A stretch of DNA of 64,000 bases from Silene latifolia (taxonomy: Eukaryota > Streptophyta > Magnoliopsida > Caryophyllales > Caryophyllaceae): positions 33,482,152 to 33,546,151 of the forward strand of contig NC_133536.1 of assembly GCF_048544455.1 (NCBI RefSeq), read 5' to 3'. Below, in pieces: positions 9,125 to 22,900 of this stretch. How positions within the stretch are numbered: the first letter of the stretch is position 1; each line of letters starts with the position of its first letter. The notes beneath the pieces were generated by a model. The model ran no database searches. It saw only the letters and a program-made list of their open reading frames with translations, and was not told the origin of the DNA. Position numbers and translations under genes: made by a program.

Positions 9125-10616
9125 ATGGACGGAAGCAAACATGAATCATCATCATTACGAGCCGGGTCAGGAAGTAGTCAGCCATTGATACCGCCAAATC
9201 CCTTCCAGAATCCGGTTTCAGCGGCTCAAACGCAGGCACCCGGACACGCATCAAGAATCATACCTGTGGCGAAAGTTACCTTGCCTCCCAAGACTCCTAC
9301 TATGGCGACAGATTCTAAAACTGATAAGGGACCTAGAAGCACGGGTATCACCACACCACCAAGTCCGACACAAACCCTACTCAACGGCATGGATAATTTG
9401 CCAAACATAATGGAGACCATGCGGGAAGACCAAATGAAGGCAGAAGCCTAGGCGACAAAAATAATCAGAGAACTCTGGGCGCAGATAGACTTCCTGAAGC
9501 AGCAAGCAATCGCACAAAAAGCACGGAGGATGAGAACCAGGCATCAGCAATGGAACCCGTGCAGGGAGCATCAGGCAGCCGGAGCCAACCGAGACAGATT
9601 CCAGCTGAGCTGGTGACCAGGTTAGATCTGAGAGTAGTATCACTAGGAGAAAGGATAGTCCCATAGGGACTAGGATACATGAGACCGAATAGCTGGCAGC
9701 CTGCCAACCATATTGAGATAGTACCAGGTAATATTCCGGCCAATATTATTCCGGCAAACTTGTGACGGTAACGGCCATAGGGCACGTGAAGGAAGCTTGC
9801 AAGTATAAGGGGTTTAGATCTACATTATTGGGGCCCGCACTCCGGTGGCTAGTAAGTCTGCGTAGCAGGTCGATATCTATATTTACCGATTTTGTAAACG
9901 CGTTCACTCAACAGTTTGCCAGCAGCCGGAAGCCATAGAAGAACACCATCGACTTATACAGAATCGTCCAAGGAACCAGCGAGACCCTTGGAGAATTCAA
10001 CACCAGGTTCAATAACGAGAATGTGGCGGTACTGGAATGTGATGTGTCGACAGCAGTAGAAGCATTCGGGAGGGGCTTACACCATGAGTCAGACCTGTAT
10101 AAACAACTGACTATGCACCCTTGCCATAGTTTTGAGGCAGTACAAGAAAAGGTTGCGGCAGAAATAAGTCTGGAAGGAGATATGCTTGCTTGAGCCAACG
10201 TACCAAGCACGCCAAGCATGCCTTGTGCGTCAACCATGGCGAAATCAGGCAGGAAGCGGTCCATCAGGAAGAAGGAGGAGAGATACAAGCCATATGGTAG
10301 AGGAATAAACAGGATTGACAACAGGGAGGAGAATCAGCAACTCCCTACGCTGGCAGAATATAGATTCACAAATGGAGTCGGAGGAATTTTGAAGGCGCAT
10401 AGGGAAATAGGAGATGGAGTGAGATGGCCTAGGCCACCAGTGGAAGGATAATCTTGGAGAAAAGACAGTAAGAAGAAGTGTGAGTTCCATCATGACATCG
10501 GATACACTATAGAGGATTGATACACTCGGCGCGGGGAGATCAGGCGCATGTACGAGCAGGGAGAGCTGAGCCAGCTATTACCACGTGGGGGCAAGCATCA
10601 AGATAAGGTGGGCTCC
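9125..10616 (+). pseudogene. gag: gag of element T
   Basis: Starts MDGSKHESSS in a Pro/Ser/Gln-rich N-terminal region. The capsid domain is readable at about 9945-10190, including DLYRIVQGTSETLGEFNTRF, and matches the plant retrotransposon gag domain. Near 10480-10600 a CEFHHDIGY-type zinc-knuckle relic and YEQGELSQLLPRG follow. Stops and frameshifts split the frame into at least four parts. It would have formed the particle shell and nucleocapsid. Confidence 0.75.
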
Positions 10617-10667
10617 GCAAAATAATATAAGCCCACTACACCTCCTACATGCAGCAAAATAATAAAC

Positions 10668-11119
10668 GTGATAACAGGCGGTTCAGACCTAAGCGCACTG
10701 ACATACTCGGCGGCAAAGAGAGGCGCTACCGAAACTAAGGGTGACAGTCCGGAAACCTCCTATAGAGTCTCCCACAACGACCTCTCTGCTGTCACTTGCG
10801 ACGAAGAAGATGTCCACAACATCCAGGAGCACCTCGATGCACTTAGCATAACACTCTCAATGGCTAATTGCACGGTTATGAAGGTTCTGGTAGATACTGG
10901 CAGGTCGGTCAATCTAATCATGCTGAAACCATAGAGAACATGGGGTTCAGCGAGGACTTGCAGAAGAAGACCATCCCGCTGGTGGGATTCAGTGGGGAAA
11001 TAGCTAATTCATTAAGGGAGATCATGATTCCTTCCTATGTAGGAGGAATAAGAAAGCAAGCAAGATACCTGGTCATCGATGGACCATCTACCTACAACGT
11101 TATCCTCGGAAGACCATGA
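10668..11119 (+). pseudogene. pol: Aspartic protease of element T
   Basis: Two overlapping frames carry the protease. The first gives MKVLVDTGRSVNLI with the catalytic Asp in DTG. After a one-frame shift the second gives LVIDGPSTYNVILGRP, the C-terminal block of Tat proteases. The Asp is retained, but frameshift and stop prevent a continuous product. Confidence 0.75.
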
Positions 11120-11345
11120 CTGCATCTAATGGAAGTTGTCCCCTCAACGTATCATCAATGTGTGAAGCTCCCCACACCAGGGGGAGTAGAAAAAATACGA
11201 GATCAGGAGGAATACATAGGTTGCTATAAGAAGGCACTGAAATGCAAAGCCATTACAGAAGCATCACGTCCAGAACGAATACATCGAGCACCCACCCGAG
11301 GAGCTAAACCAAATAAACCTGGACAAGCTACACCCAGAAAGAACA

Positions 11346-12005
11346 GTGCTATTAGGGGCAGGGTGCACAGGTGACACCAACCAACACTTAATCAAATTCC
11401 TGCAAGCCAACATGGATTGTTTCGCATGGTCCCACAACGACATGATAAGGATAGATCCATCTGTCATAACAAACAAGCTTAGCGTAGACCTAGGATGCAA
11501 GCCCATCCAGCAGAGACGGAGAAAATTCGCAGCTGAAACAAATAAGGTGATCAACCATGAGGTAGATAGCCTGCTAGCAGCGAACAAAGTAAGAGAGGTA
11601 AAGTATCCAGAGTGGCTATCAAATGTGGTGGTAGTGCCCAAAAAGAATGGGAAGTGGAGTCAGACACGAAATGCTAACATTCCTGGACACTTGGAGTGGT
11701 TACAACGAAATCAAGATGGATCCAGCAGATCAGGAGAAGACATCATTCATGTCAGAAAAGGGGGATATACTGCTATAATGTTATGCCTTCGGCCTGAAGA
11801 ATGCAGGATCTACGTATCAAAGATTGTTAAACCAGATGTTCAAAGAACAATAAGGAAGAACTATGGAAGTGTACATTAACGACATGGTAGTAAAATCAAA
11901 GAAGGCCAAGGATCATATGTGACATCTGGCAGGAACCTTCAAAACACTAAGAGAATAAAAATGAATTTGAACCCCTACAAATGCCCCTTTGGAGTCTAAT
12001 CCTGG
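11346..12005 (+). pseudogene. pol: Reverse transcriptase of element T
   Basis: N-terminal blocks are clear: MDCFAWSHNDM, then KLSVDLGCKPIQQRRRKFA, and VREVKYPEWLSNVVVVPKKN. About 40 residues of the palm are deleted near 11656-11685. The frame then changes and the expected YxDD box reads YIND at 11872-11883, so one catalytic Asp is lost. Several further frame changes follow. This RT cannot be active. Confidence 0.8.
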
Positions 12006-13100
12006 ATGTTCTTAGGCTACATTGTAACTCAAAGAGGAAGAGAAGCCAACACAGAGCAAATTAAGGCGGTACTACAACTAGAGTCACCAGAAAAGCCAAA
12101 AGACGTGCAACGACTAGCAGGAAAGGTAGTAGTCCTTAGCAGGTTTATCTCGGGATCCTCAGACAAATGCATGTTATTTAATGATATATTAAGGAAGCGC
12201 CAGAGTTTCGAATGGACCGCAAAGCACGAGCAAGCATTCAGGGAGATGAAGCACTACCTGAGCACCCCGCCACTGCTATCGAAACCAGAATAAGGAGAAC
12301 CATTGTTCCTCTACTTAGTCATCCCAGAGGTGGTAGTAAGCGCGGTCCTAGTCAGGGAACAAGATAAAGAGAAACAGCCAGTCTCCTACGTAAGCAAGTC
12401 TTTGCTGCCAGTAGAGAACAAGTACACATCTCTCAGAAAATTGGTACTTGCACTTGTGATTGCATCTTACAAACTGTGCCCTTACTTTGAATCCTATACC
12501 ATACATGATGTGACCAATTACCCACTAAAATCTATAATGAGAAAGCCTGAGTTATCAGGAAGAATGTCAAAATAGTCTGTACACCACAGTGAGTATGACA
12601 TTAGGTATGACCTAAAAACAACGATAAAGTCGCAAGCATTAGCATATTTGGTTTCAGACTTCAGCCCAGCTATCCAAAACCTGGCGGATAAAGAAATCTT
12701 AGCCCTCAAAGGGGATAAGGAGGCAGAAGTCTGGCAGATGCACATTACTGGTGCATCCAATCAAAGAGGGGCACGTGTAGGCCTAATCTTGCGATCTCCA
12801 CATGGGGATCTGATAGCAAAAGAGGTTCGTTCTGAATTTAAGGCAACTAACAATGAAACAGAGTACAAAGCCTTGATATTAGGGATGCAGCTAGCTCTGG
12901 AGGTTGGGAGTCAGAAACCTACAGGTATACAATGACTCCTTTCTTATAGTAAACCACGTAAATGACGAATTTTTAGCTAGGGATTCAAAGATGATAGCCT
13001 ACTTGAAATTAGCAAAGGAGCTAAAACATAAATTAAAAGACTACAAGCTCAAGTAGGTTTCCAAAGACCAGAATATGGAGGCTAACGCCCTGGCAACCCT
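12006..13100 (+). pseudogene. pol: RNase H plus second (archaeal-type) RNase H of element T
   Basis: 12006-12293 is the RT connection (MFLGYIVTQRG, then EHEQAFREMK-like residues). 12303-12575 holds the first RNase H (VVSAVLVREQDKEKQPVSYV). 12648-12935 holds the second RNase H typical of the Tat clade (VWQMHITGASNQRGARVGLI, then KATNNETEYKALILGMQLAL). The expected first catalytic Asp in xxDGASN is Thr here. Stops separate all three parts. Confidence 0.8.
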
Positions 13101-13299
13101 GGGGGCAACTTTCAAGCCAACGGAGTTGGCCAACATTCCCATTGTGCACGTGTTGGAGCCGTCAATCTAAAAGACGGAGGAAGTAGACAAAGGGGAACAA
13201 GAAGACAGGAAATATCTAGAAAGTGGAGCAGCTGTTCTGTCAAACACAAATGATCAGGCAGCTGATCTGGACTGGCGCCTGCCTTACCTCGACTGGTTA

Positions 13300-13794
13300 A
13301 GGCATGGCAATACAAGACGATAAGAAGGAGGTAAGAGGTTTCAAAATGAAGGCCTCCAAATTTACGCTGATTGACGACGTGCTCTTCAGAAAATAACTGG
13401 TAGGACCCTACTTACGGTGCATGGGTAAATAAGAAGCACACACCATATTGCATGCCCTCCACAGTGGCGAATTCGGAAACCATGCAGAGGGCAGAAACCT
13501 TTCAAACAAACCTCTCAGACAAGCTTACTTTTGGCCTACAATGAAGGAAGCTTCAGCGTCATACGCTCAAAAATGTGATGCCTTCCAGAGGTCAGCACCA
13601 ATGATCCACCAGCCAGCAGAGCCCTTGCACCCAATCATTTCCCCAGGTCCATTCATGGTATGGGGAATAGACATCGTGGGCCCTCTGCCTAAGGGCCCAG
13701 GAAACAGGCTATAGATGCTAGCAATTACGGACTAGTTTTTCAAGTGGATAGAGGCAGAAGCATTCACTGAGGTAAAAGATAAGCAAATCATTTA
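13300..13794 (+). pseudogene. pol: Integrase of element T, N-terminal and core half
   Basis: Shows ILHALHSGEFGNHAEGRNLS with zinc-binding His residues, then YFWPTMKEASASYAQKCDAF and WGIDIVGPLPKGPGN with the first catalytic Asp. Several stops interrupt it. The gene is cut at 13794 by the MITE insertion (TSD TTA) and resumes at 24519. Confidence 0.8.
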
Positions 13795-14104
13795 GTGGGT
13801 GTTTGGTTTGCGCGTGGGTATGGGTTTGGAATCGGGAATCATATCCGGGTGGTATGGGCTTGGAACTTGATTCCTCATACCATGTGTTTGTTTCAATTTT
13901 GGGTGGAATGAGAACAAACTTCATCAAAGTTAAAAAAATTTAAAATACAACATTAAAATTAATTATTTTTGATACTAAAAAATCATGAAAATGAAGAGTT
14001 GATCAAATAAATGTGAAAAAAATTTCATTTAAAATGTTCCATTTAATTTTTTTTCATGTTTTTTGGTTTTATTACTTGATACCCATGAGTATCAATCTCA
14101 TACT
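13795..14104. mobile_element. Tourist/PIF-Harbinger-like MITE, left arm
   Basis: Starts GTGGGTGTTTGGTT directly after TTA (13792-13794). Its partner terminus at 24502-24515 is the inverted complement GGGGGTGTTTGGTT, followed by TTA (24516-24518). A 3-bp TTA duplication and this terminal repeat fit Tourist-type MITEs. Subterminal TATGGGTTTGG motifs recur inverted in both arms. Without the copia insertion the MITE is about 460 bp and non-coding. Confidence 0.75.
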
Positions 14105-15417
14105 TGTTGGAGTAAGTGTCCCCGACAATAATGCGATCACAATTGTCGATCATATTGATCACATATTTAAATCTTATATCAAGAATACGAAAGGAATGAT
14201 ACATTACATATATAGTCAACTGGTCCACACATATCAGTAATGTTTGGCTGGCTAGAGTTTGACATTACTGTCGTGCGACGGTGGTGATTAGTTGATCCCT
14301 TGAGGTCACACCTAAAGGACGATTCCCTTAATTGAAAAGGTTAATTAATTGTATGTCGATACAGATTAATTAATTCCTTAAAATTGAACAAATTATTATC
14401 ATAAGAGAGAAAATGACATCTTATTATAATGTGATTAAATAAGATTTTATTTAGTAATTTAAGAAGTTATATTACTAAAATTAATCGGTGTTTGCAAAAC
14501 ACGCGAGATGAGAATGATAAGTTAGTCATAATTACAAGATGTTGTGAATTACACTAACTAGTATTTAAATGACCATTTTATGTGAAAGTAATTTTGAATT
14601 ACTAGTCAATTTGTTAAATGTGATTTATTTAATTTATAAATGATATTTAATTTGTTAAATATGCATTTTAAATTAAAACATGACATCAGACATGTCACAT
14701 GTCACATGACATAAAATTGTACAATTGACAAAAATAAAATGGACTCCATATTACACATCTAAACCGAAAATGATGGGCAATTTTTAGAAGTTTTGACTTT
14801 TTCCATTTGTCTTATTCATTTATCTATGACACTTGATAGTGACTTGACCATGTAAAAGCCTTACACTAATTTGTCTTGTGAAGACAAAAAGGAAAAGGAA
14901 AAAGAGCCTAAAATCCTCCCCACCCCACCGGTTTTGTGCACCACCATTGAGAGATTTTTCTCTCAATAATTCATTCTCTTATGTTTTATGAAAAAACACT
15001 AACTTCTCTCTCTTGTTCTTCATAAAATTCATTTTTATGAATCTAATTTGTGCAAATCAATCACTAATAATACTAGTAGTAGTATATGAGTATTAGTAAT
15101 CGATTTTAAGGTAAACCACATTACAAATATCTAGTACATGTTAGTTTATGGGATTTTGGGATAGTCTTGGGTGCTACTTATTGGAGGGCTTCTATTTTGA
15201 AGTCATGAATGTTCATCCATTATTGTAAAGCTCAAGAACTAACAAGAAGAAGATCTTGTTGGTGCCCATATATGACCGAAATTTATGATGGTGAGAAAAC
15301 GATTTTCTTATCTCTTCTTATTTTGTTTGCATGCATAAGATCAACAATTTATTTTATGACTAAATAAATTAATTCATATTTGAATATGTAAGTTAATGAG
15401 ATTAATAATTACTAACA
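14105..15417 (+). mobile_element. 5' LTR of copia element A
   Basis: 1313 bp, TGTTGGAGTA to ACTAACA. It matches the 3' LTR at 23075-24361, with few substitutions and one 26-bp difference. ATACT at 14100-14104 is the left target duplication, inside the MITE. The high LTR similarity suggests a fairly recent insertion. Confidence 0.9.
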
Positions 15418-15420
15418 AGC

Positions 15421-15433
15421 GGTATCAAGAGCC
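15421..15433 (+). other. Primer binding site of copia A
   Basis: GGTATCAAGAGCC sits 3 nt after the LTR, a variant of the tRNA-Met primer site TGGTATCAGAGCC common to plant copia elements. Copia B has the identical sequence at 29058-29070. Confidence 0.75.
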
Positions 15434-15445
15434 TTAGGTTGTTTG

Positions 15446-16949
15446 TGATGCCTGTCGTTGTGTGCAGCACAAATAAATTTATAATTCCAAACTACTACTA
15501 TAGCTAGTGGCAGTCAGGGTCGAACCACAGGGAGGCGATGCAATTAATAGTTGTCTGATTTTAGTCTAAAAGTAACAGAGTGTGGGGGTTTGTTTGAGTT
15601 GGTCTATAACTAAAGGCAGTAAAATAAAGAGATGGTTAAAAACAAGTATTAAAAGGGTGCTAAGATGGTCGGTTCACTATAGTTTCGGAGGCAATATACT
15701 AGGTAGGTCTAAAACAATCACGTGAGACGGGAAAATAAGAAGTCCTCTCGGTCCATTCTTAACAGGTAGCATCTTTCGATCTCGCTACAGGTCCCTAATA
15801 TCACTAATACTAACTTTCGTCCTGAAAAGTGACTAAAAAGGCTAAATTAACTTATCTTTCGATCTCATTAATCTAGTTGTCTTAATTAGGTAGGCTATCT
15901 CCCTCCCCTATCTTTCGATCTTTATTGGGTCGGTCAATTCCTAGACATTCAACTAGTCGCGTGCACTCGATTCGTCAACACATGGCAATTAAATTAATTA
16001 AAACGAAGGAAATCTCACGTGGCCAGTCGATCGACCAGGGTGTGTGGTCGATCGACCATGACGCGTCTAGGTCTTCCTATTCTAATGCCGCCTAACCTAT
16101 AGATTCCCTACATCCTAGCACAGGGTATTTAGCTACTCATGACTATGATGAAAACAACAATAAAATTAACGAATAAAACTACTGAATTCATGCTTGAAAT
16201 AATTAAACAAACAAATAACATAAAACGATAATTTCGGCTTCGGGAAACTAACTAGCAATTTCTATACTACGAGCAAAATAGAGTAAACTGAAATAGGGAA
16301 CTAAAGTTACCAGTAGGAAGCGGGAAGGAATCTGAAAGTACGAACCAAAATTGTATTGAATGATTATTGAATGATTATGCCCTCAAACAAACTTGATAAA
16401 GAACCCTAAAATTTGATGATGAAAACTGAATAAAAACCGAATGAATGTATCTGAATGAGCAGGTTACGTTATATAGAAATATCACGTAACTTTATTCTCA
16501 AAACCTAAAACACAATGGGCTTCCTAATCCTCGTTCTATTAATTCACGCAGATTAGCGGCTTAGTCGATCGACCAGTGGGACCGGTCGATCGACTGGACT
16601 GTGCTGAACAGAAGCTTCTATAAGTCGTGCGTTGGTCGATCGACCATGAAGGCTAGTCGATCGACTGCTGTAGCTGATAGTTCGCTTCTAATTCTTCATA
16701 AAATTATCTTTCAGGCCTCGTAATGCGCACCAAGGTCGTTCCTTGAGTAAATACTTCACGTTAAATGCAATGCAAGATACTCGGGAACAGATTTAGCTTG
16801 ATTTCCGCTGGATTCTTCACATTTCTGCAATAATGTACAAAAACACGAAAGTAGACGGAAATAGGGAGAATAGTAGCATAAACTACACAAATGAGCTCTA
16901 AAATGCGTGTAAAATGAGGTGTAAAACATCATATAAATGACACGCATCA
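15446..16949 (-). mobile_element. Solo LTR, probably gypsy, inserted in copia A
   Basis: 1504 bp bounded by the inverted termini TGATGC...GCATCA, with GTTTG on both sides (15441-15445 and 16950-16954). Copia B is uninterrupted at the equivalent position. The left end resembles the R/U5 region of minus-strand Athila-type LTRs (a CAGGGTCGAACCACAGGGAG-type stretch), and a minus-strand TATA-like box sits at 16469-16475, so minus orientation is likely. Three pairs of TCGATCGA palindromes, each pair spaced exactly 21 bp, lie inside. Confidence 0.85.
16027..16664 (-). promoter_or_regulatory. Three TCGATCGA site pairs in the solo LTR
   Basis: Sites start at 16027 and 16048, at 16565 and 16586, and at 16636 and 16657. 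Spacing is 21 bp in every pair. On the minus strand the last two pairs lie about 90-195 bp upstream of the TATATAA box at 16469-16475. A dimer-binding or helical-phasing role is inference. Confidence 0.5.
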
Positions 16950-16954
16950 GTTTG

Positions 16955-19900
16955 CATGCAAATCGGTTATTGTTTTTCCGAGTTATACGATTAACAAACA
17001 AAACATATAAATTTGTGTTTATTATGAAATATCACGAAATTTATTATGCATATTAAAGTTTATGGTCCTAAAATGTTTTTAGGATATTTTGGTTTATTTA
17101 TGGATTTTTATTGTTCATTTTATATAATAATGGCATTAAAATGTGATTTTTATGATAAAAATGTCTTTTTTGGACTAAAAATAGCTAAACTTTGATTTTT
17201 CCATTGGTTTTTGGATATGTTTTCACATATATTATCTATTGATGACCAGTAAATTTTCATAATAAAATGAGTTGTTATGCACGAAATATGGTTTTTTTCA
17301 TTTTAAAATCGTATTTAAATGGAAAAATAGGTTAATATGAGTAATATTACGAATCTGGTCATAGAAATTTATTATATTGTCACATACAATTTTACAAGAT
17401 GTGTGTAAAATAATTGGCTATAATGAAGTCTTTATGCATGATTTATGAATTTTTGATGAAAAATCACATAAATAGTGACTTTAATTAGTATAAATTGCTA
17501 AAATATACTTCATGACAAAGGAAAAACGTCACATGTTGCATTTTATCTCATATTTCAGATCTAAAATTGAAAAGTTGATGAAAATAATTTTTCTCATATT
17601 TGTATGGTTTTAATTGATAAATCCGATAAACCGCAACATTGTTTTTCTCGATAAATTTCGGAATTTTTAACCTACGTTTTTGAACATTATGAGTGTCATG
17701 GTATTTTTCCAGAATGTTCATGAGTTTAAAATTTCAAATTTGGAATTTATTTGAAATTTTTATGATTTATTTGAAGTTTATGGCATTATATTGTAATTTT
17801 AAGTCTTTTATGAACAATATTAAGAAATATAAGTTAATTATTGTCAATATATTAGTGAAGACTAATTTTGAGTCCTAAGATATTTAGGGTAATTAACTAG
17901 TACATAAATATGATTTTATGTAATTATTGTGATTTTAAAAGGTTGAATCACGCAAATCCGTAAAAACCGATTAATATACGATATTGGCTCCTTAAAGGCG
18001 ATTTAGCATAAAATTGGGCATGTTCATACATATTATAATGCTGCATTTTATTTATGATTGTCATAATTTAATTTTATGTAATTTTTGAATTATGTAATTT
18101 TACTTAGTATGGCCTTAGTTTTAATTGGTATTACCCGAAATGTATGGGAATATCGATTCGGTTGTAATTTATTATGATCTCGTATCACCGTTTTGTAATT
18201 TAATAGATTTATTTTATTTTAATTAAAAATGTATAATAGGAAATTATGTAATTTATTATGTAATTTATTATGTAATTTTATTATTCCGGAGTTCCTTGAA
18301 GACGGTGCCACTCGAGAAGGCGATCCATTAAAGAATTTGTTGCCTTGAAATGCGTGCCAAGACCGAAGTTCAAGGGACCAATGGAGTTGGTTTCCGAATT
18401 TGTAATAGTTTATTAGATTTACTATTTTAGGAAGGCCATACTAGGATTTAATTTATGCTTTGCATTTTATTTATATGTTGCATGCATCGCTAAATCGCCA
18501 CAACTAAAACATGCATCATCATTTTATCGAGTTTATCGACCGTGTCAATTACAATTATCGTAGTTCACCGCTTTAGTTCACTTAAAACGTGATAGATAAT
18601 AAATTGACATGACCTCTCGCTAAAAATAAATAATTGAGACTTAACCTTACAAAAAAGTAGAAACCATGAAAACCTATTTCGTGAGGGAGTGCACTCGGCC
18701 ACACCGGGGTACAAACCTTGTTAAGTAGGTGAAGTGGGTGATAAATGTCTATCCACCTAATTCATGTTGATGAGGGTTTCATCGGCCACACCGTGCCCAA
18801 GTTAATGTGGGTTTGGATCATGGACACATTTATTCGAAATTTGGATTGAGCTCAACGGATGTATTCGTGACCGTAGTCACATGTGTTCCGGGCTAAAGAT
18901 AAATATTAATGTAATTTTATCGACCAAGAATTCTAAAAGTAGAATCGATTAAAGAGTTAATCCACCGAGTTATATTGATAAGGGATTCATCGGCCACACC
19001 GTGCCCAAGTTAATATGAATTTGGATCTTGGAATCATTTATCATAGTTGGGTAGAGGTCACTATGTAAATGCTTTACTTGTTATTTACAAGTATTAATAA
19101 AACGATAAATGTTAAGTTTTCCACTATTCTGTTATTTTATTATTCTATTTCTTTACCACAATTCATATACGATATCATTTCGTTTTTGATTCAAATCTCC
19201 ATTAAAACATCGTAACTAAAGACAAATATGAATTTTCTTCTAAAAACCTCGAATTATCCATTGTAAGAATCTCTTGTGAAGAGTATAGATGAAAGTTATT
19301 TGTCATCAAAAGGGTTTTTGATTTTTGATTAACATATCTACTTACAATTGTTTCTCATATGCTTAATTAAGTTAAGTACTTTGAAACGTTAAATCATTTT
19401 GGTAACTAGATTTGTTGGAAATCAAAATTGACCAAAATACCGCAACCACTTCAATGAAAGTTTTAAGACTAAACGGACGAATGAAGAGTAGTCTTCATGA
19501 AATTAAATTATGCTTCTCTAAGCAAAGACTCATTGAAATGAGTGGGAGCATTCTCTTAAACCGTTAAGAAAAAGGATAAGGTTCTAAGAAGTAAAATTAG
19601 AATGGAATTGATACAAGGTAATGTTAAAAGTAACGTTATTGAGAATAACAATACTAAACCTATCAATCCCGACCGATAAAGTATCCATTGTCTTAATTGT
19701 TGGACATTAGAAAGGAAACTACCCCAAATTATTGAAAAATCAACAAGTTAGTTGTGGGACATCTAATGGGACCTTCTTCTTTAAATGTTTATTTGATTGA
19801 CATAAATTTTGCTAATACTACTTCGTCAATATTAGAAACCGATGGTGGTTTTCATCATTGTATTTGATACATAGAATGATTAGAATATGACGACTAGCAA

Positions 19901-22900
19901 CAATGATGTTGAGAGATAGAGTAATTGTGTACTCAATCTAGCTTTTGGGTTTAAAGTTGCACTTAATTGTGACTATTAAGTGCATAAACTCTAAATAAGA
20001 ATATATACATGTTAAGATACAAAAGAGGTTTCACTTTTATGACCCTATACACCATGATTTGATGTATGGCTAGCCCATTATCAAGGTGATTATATTCTAA
20101 ACCAAACTAGAATGACACATCATGTAGATGATGTAAGACTCAAATTGGTAACCCAAGATTAAACCTTAAATTCTGGAATGATGAACGCAAAGAGTTATAG
20201 AGTACTCTTGAAACCATTAGATTGTTAATCTTATGGTATATGCGTATCTTGATTTCAAAGCAAGATGTCTCGTGCCTTTTGGTTGAAAAAGAGATCGAGG
20301 TTGTAAATCATTGATCCAAAATAGGTTGACCATTTTATTTTACCAACGATTTAAGTTAACGCTAATGTGTTCACTTAATAAGGTAAATAGAGAAATCTAT
20401 GAAGAAGTTCAAAGAGTTCAAAGAATCACGATTTAGTCGTGATGGGATTATCAAAGTGAAGACTTTGATATAAGCCAAAGGAAATGTGATATAGTATCAC
20501 AAGTTAATCTCTCTTAGCACGCATTATGGGATAATGTGTGGTTGGATAAAGAAATCAAACGCTATTCGATATAGTTTGGACTTCAATCAAGTTACCTTGA
20601 GTTACTTCAACCTTTTGGAGAATATATCATTTTGTCTAAATTATTTTTCCACTAAATCTAAAACAATTCATATGAGATATGAAATGGTAGGGTACCATGT
20701 TTGTAAGTTTTCACAAGAAACAAATGCTCATTTTTCCTTCCTATAATCACGGGTACAACGAGTTTGTGGCTCGTGAAGCTGTCTTTTCTAGAATACAAGT
20801 TTATTTCTAGAAGACAGAGTGGGAGAAAATATTCAAGAGCCACAAAAGAATGTTATATCGCAAGAAAGTGATCTTTCTTGGCTACATGAGACGTTTTGTG
20901 TAAGACGTTGTTTCTTCAAAACCTAGGAGGTTAAATTCATCACTTGTTGAAGATAATGAATTCATGTTACTTTTAAGAAAGTAAAGAGCTTACAACTTAC
21001 AAAGATATTATTTGATTCAAATTACTTCTGGAAAGTAATGAATATATGACTTACATGAGAGTGTTTAAGTCACAACTCAATACAAGGCTTAGAGCCATGA
21101 AAATCCGAAATAAATTCCGAATGGAATTGTTGGATATCTAAGAGAGATATCAAAGCTTGATTAGTTGCAAAGTGTTTTGCACTATTCGGATCTTGTTAGG
21201 GATTGTGTTTCATTATGATGGTATACATATAGCGAGTAAATCTAAAACCCACTTCTTCAATTAGAAGGAATGTATTCAATACATATATTGAGTTTTGTTG
21301 ATTCTTGCAATTCTAAGATAATGTGAAACTTTAGAGAAGGTCTTAAGTAGGACATCAATGAGTTGGAATCAACATTTTGATCATATGATAAAACTTTTCT
21401 CAATAGGTTGAGAAGTTGTGTTTATACATGAAGTTTAGTGGGAGTTACAGAAATTTTAATTAGTCTTATATGTGGATGACATATTGTTCGTTGGGAATGA
21501 TTTAAGACTTTTAGAGTATTATAATACATCTTAAATATCCGGATTTATGGAGATAAATCCACATGATATTAGCGTCAAATAAGAAGTCTTATGTTGATAA
21601 GATTCATGGCTAATTCAATCAAGTTGAACATATTTGATTGATTCCATTTGCTTCCGCTGCCGAATCAATTAAATAGGAAATGATGTATAACACTTCATAT
21701 ACTTTGAGTATGATGAATTGTTTCAAATCGAATTTAAGTGATAGTTACCATGTAAGCCATAACAATTACCCGTAAGTGCTTGTAGAAGCATTAAGGATGT
21801 AATGCAAAGTGTTTTTGATGCAATTTTGTGTAATGATGTTACACAAATGACAATTGACAATTGAGATTGCGCATGGTTTCCGACAAAACCATAATCAAAA
21901 CACATTAGGATGGTTAAGATACCATTGTGGCTATGTTATTTAAGAAATAGATTTTCTAGAATCGTTCTAGGCAATAAAGAACAATGAGAAATATTTACAA
22001 CGGAAATTGAGTACACTTGCAATCATGTGCTGTTCCCGCACATTGTGAAAACAGTGGGAGCTATTCTAAGGCTAGAGGGCCTATGTCTTGATTGGATCTC
22101 GACACGTACTCAGAAATTTTTGTAATGCAAATGTATACATTACAAAGGAAAATGAGTATGTAGTAAGGTTGAGTAAGGTACAAGAAGTTGATAAAACCTA
22201 CTAACCAAAGCCTTCTCATAGGCTTAACATGATGAGTCATGTCATTTCAATTAAATTGAGATGAACAACTACATTCAAGATCAAACTGGATTATAGAATA
22301 TGAAGTAGTAATCAGGCATTGACTATTCATATGTGATAATTGCATTTGTCGTTCAAGTTTTACTTTAAAACTCTTTTATTATACTTTGTTACATCCAAAC
22401 GGGCTGTATGACGATATTGAACCCCGTTAAAGTGAACCCAGATTAACATAGTATTCGCCCATAGTCACTTGTATGAGGTGACGTCTCGAAGTGACTAGAG
22501 TGTGATGCAATTGATGCTAAGTTCAGTGCCATACAGTCATGTGAGATGACTAGTCGATCACATAGGCAAACTATTAGGAACACTTTGTCGGGCAGTGACC
22601 GCTTATAGAGTTCTGGCAAATTTATATAGCCTGGTCGTGGCGAGAGCTACTATAGTATTCTAATGAGTCTATTCTTTTGACTAAAGACTGTTCGCCTAAG
22701 GTGGCACAGTTTCAGATTAACTTTGATTTGTGTTACTACGACCTTCGTAAATGGGGTCAAATGGGCATATTTTGGGTTATGATGGCTATGGCTAGTCGAA
22801 GGGAATGAGTGCGATAGGAATTGTCCACCCCCTTGTCAGGGTTATAACAATATCTCAGGGCCACTCGAGGAGTAATGAACTGGAAATGCGTGGCCACGTT

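Noticed and set aside
14013..14240. 75-codon frame crossing 14104/14105
   Set aside because: It spans the MITE-LTR junction and is AT-rich chance sequence.
15421..15433. Possible tRNA fragment (GGTATCAAGAGCC)
   Set aside because: It is a retrotransposon primer binding site; no cloverleaf surrounds it.
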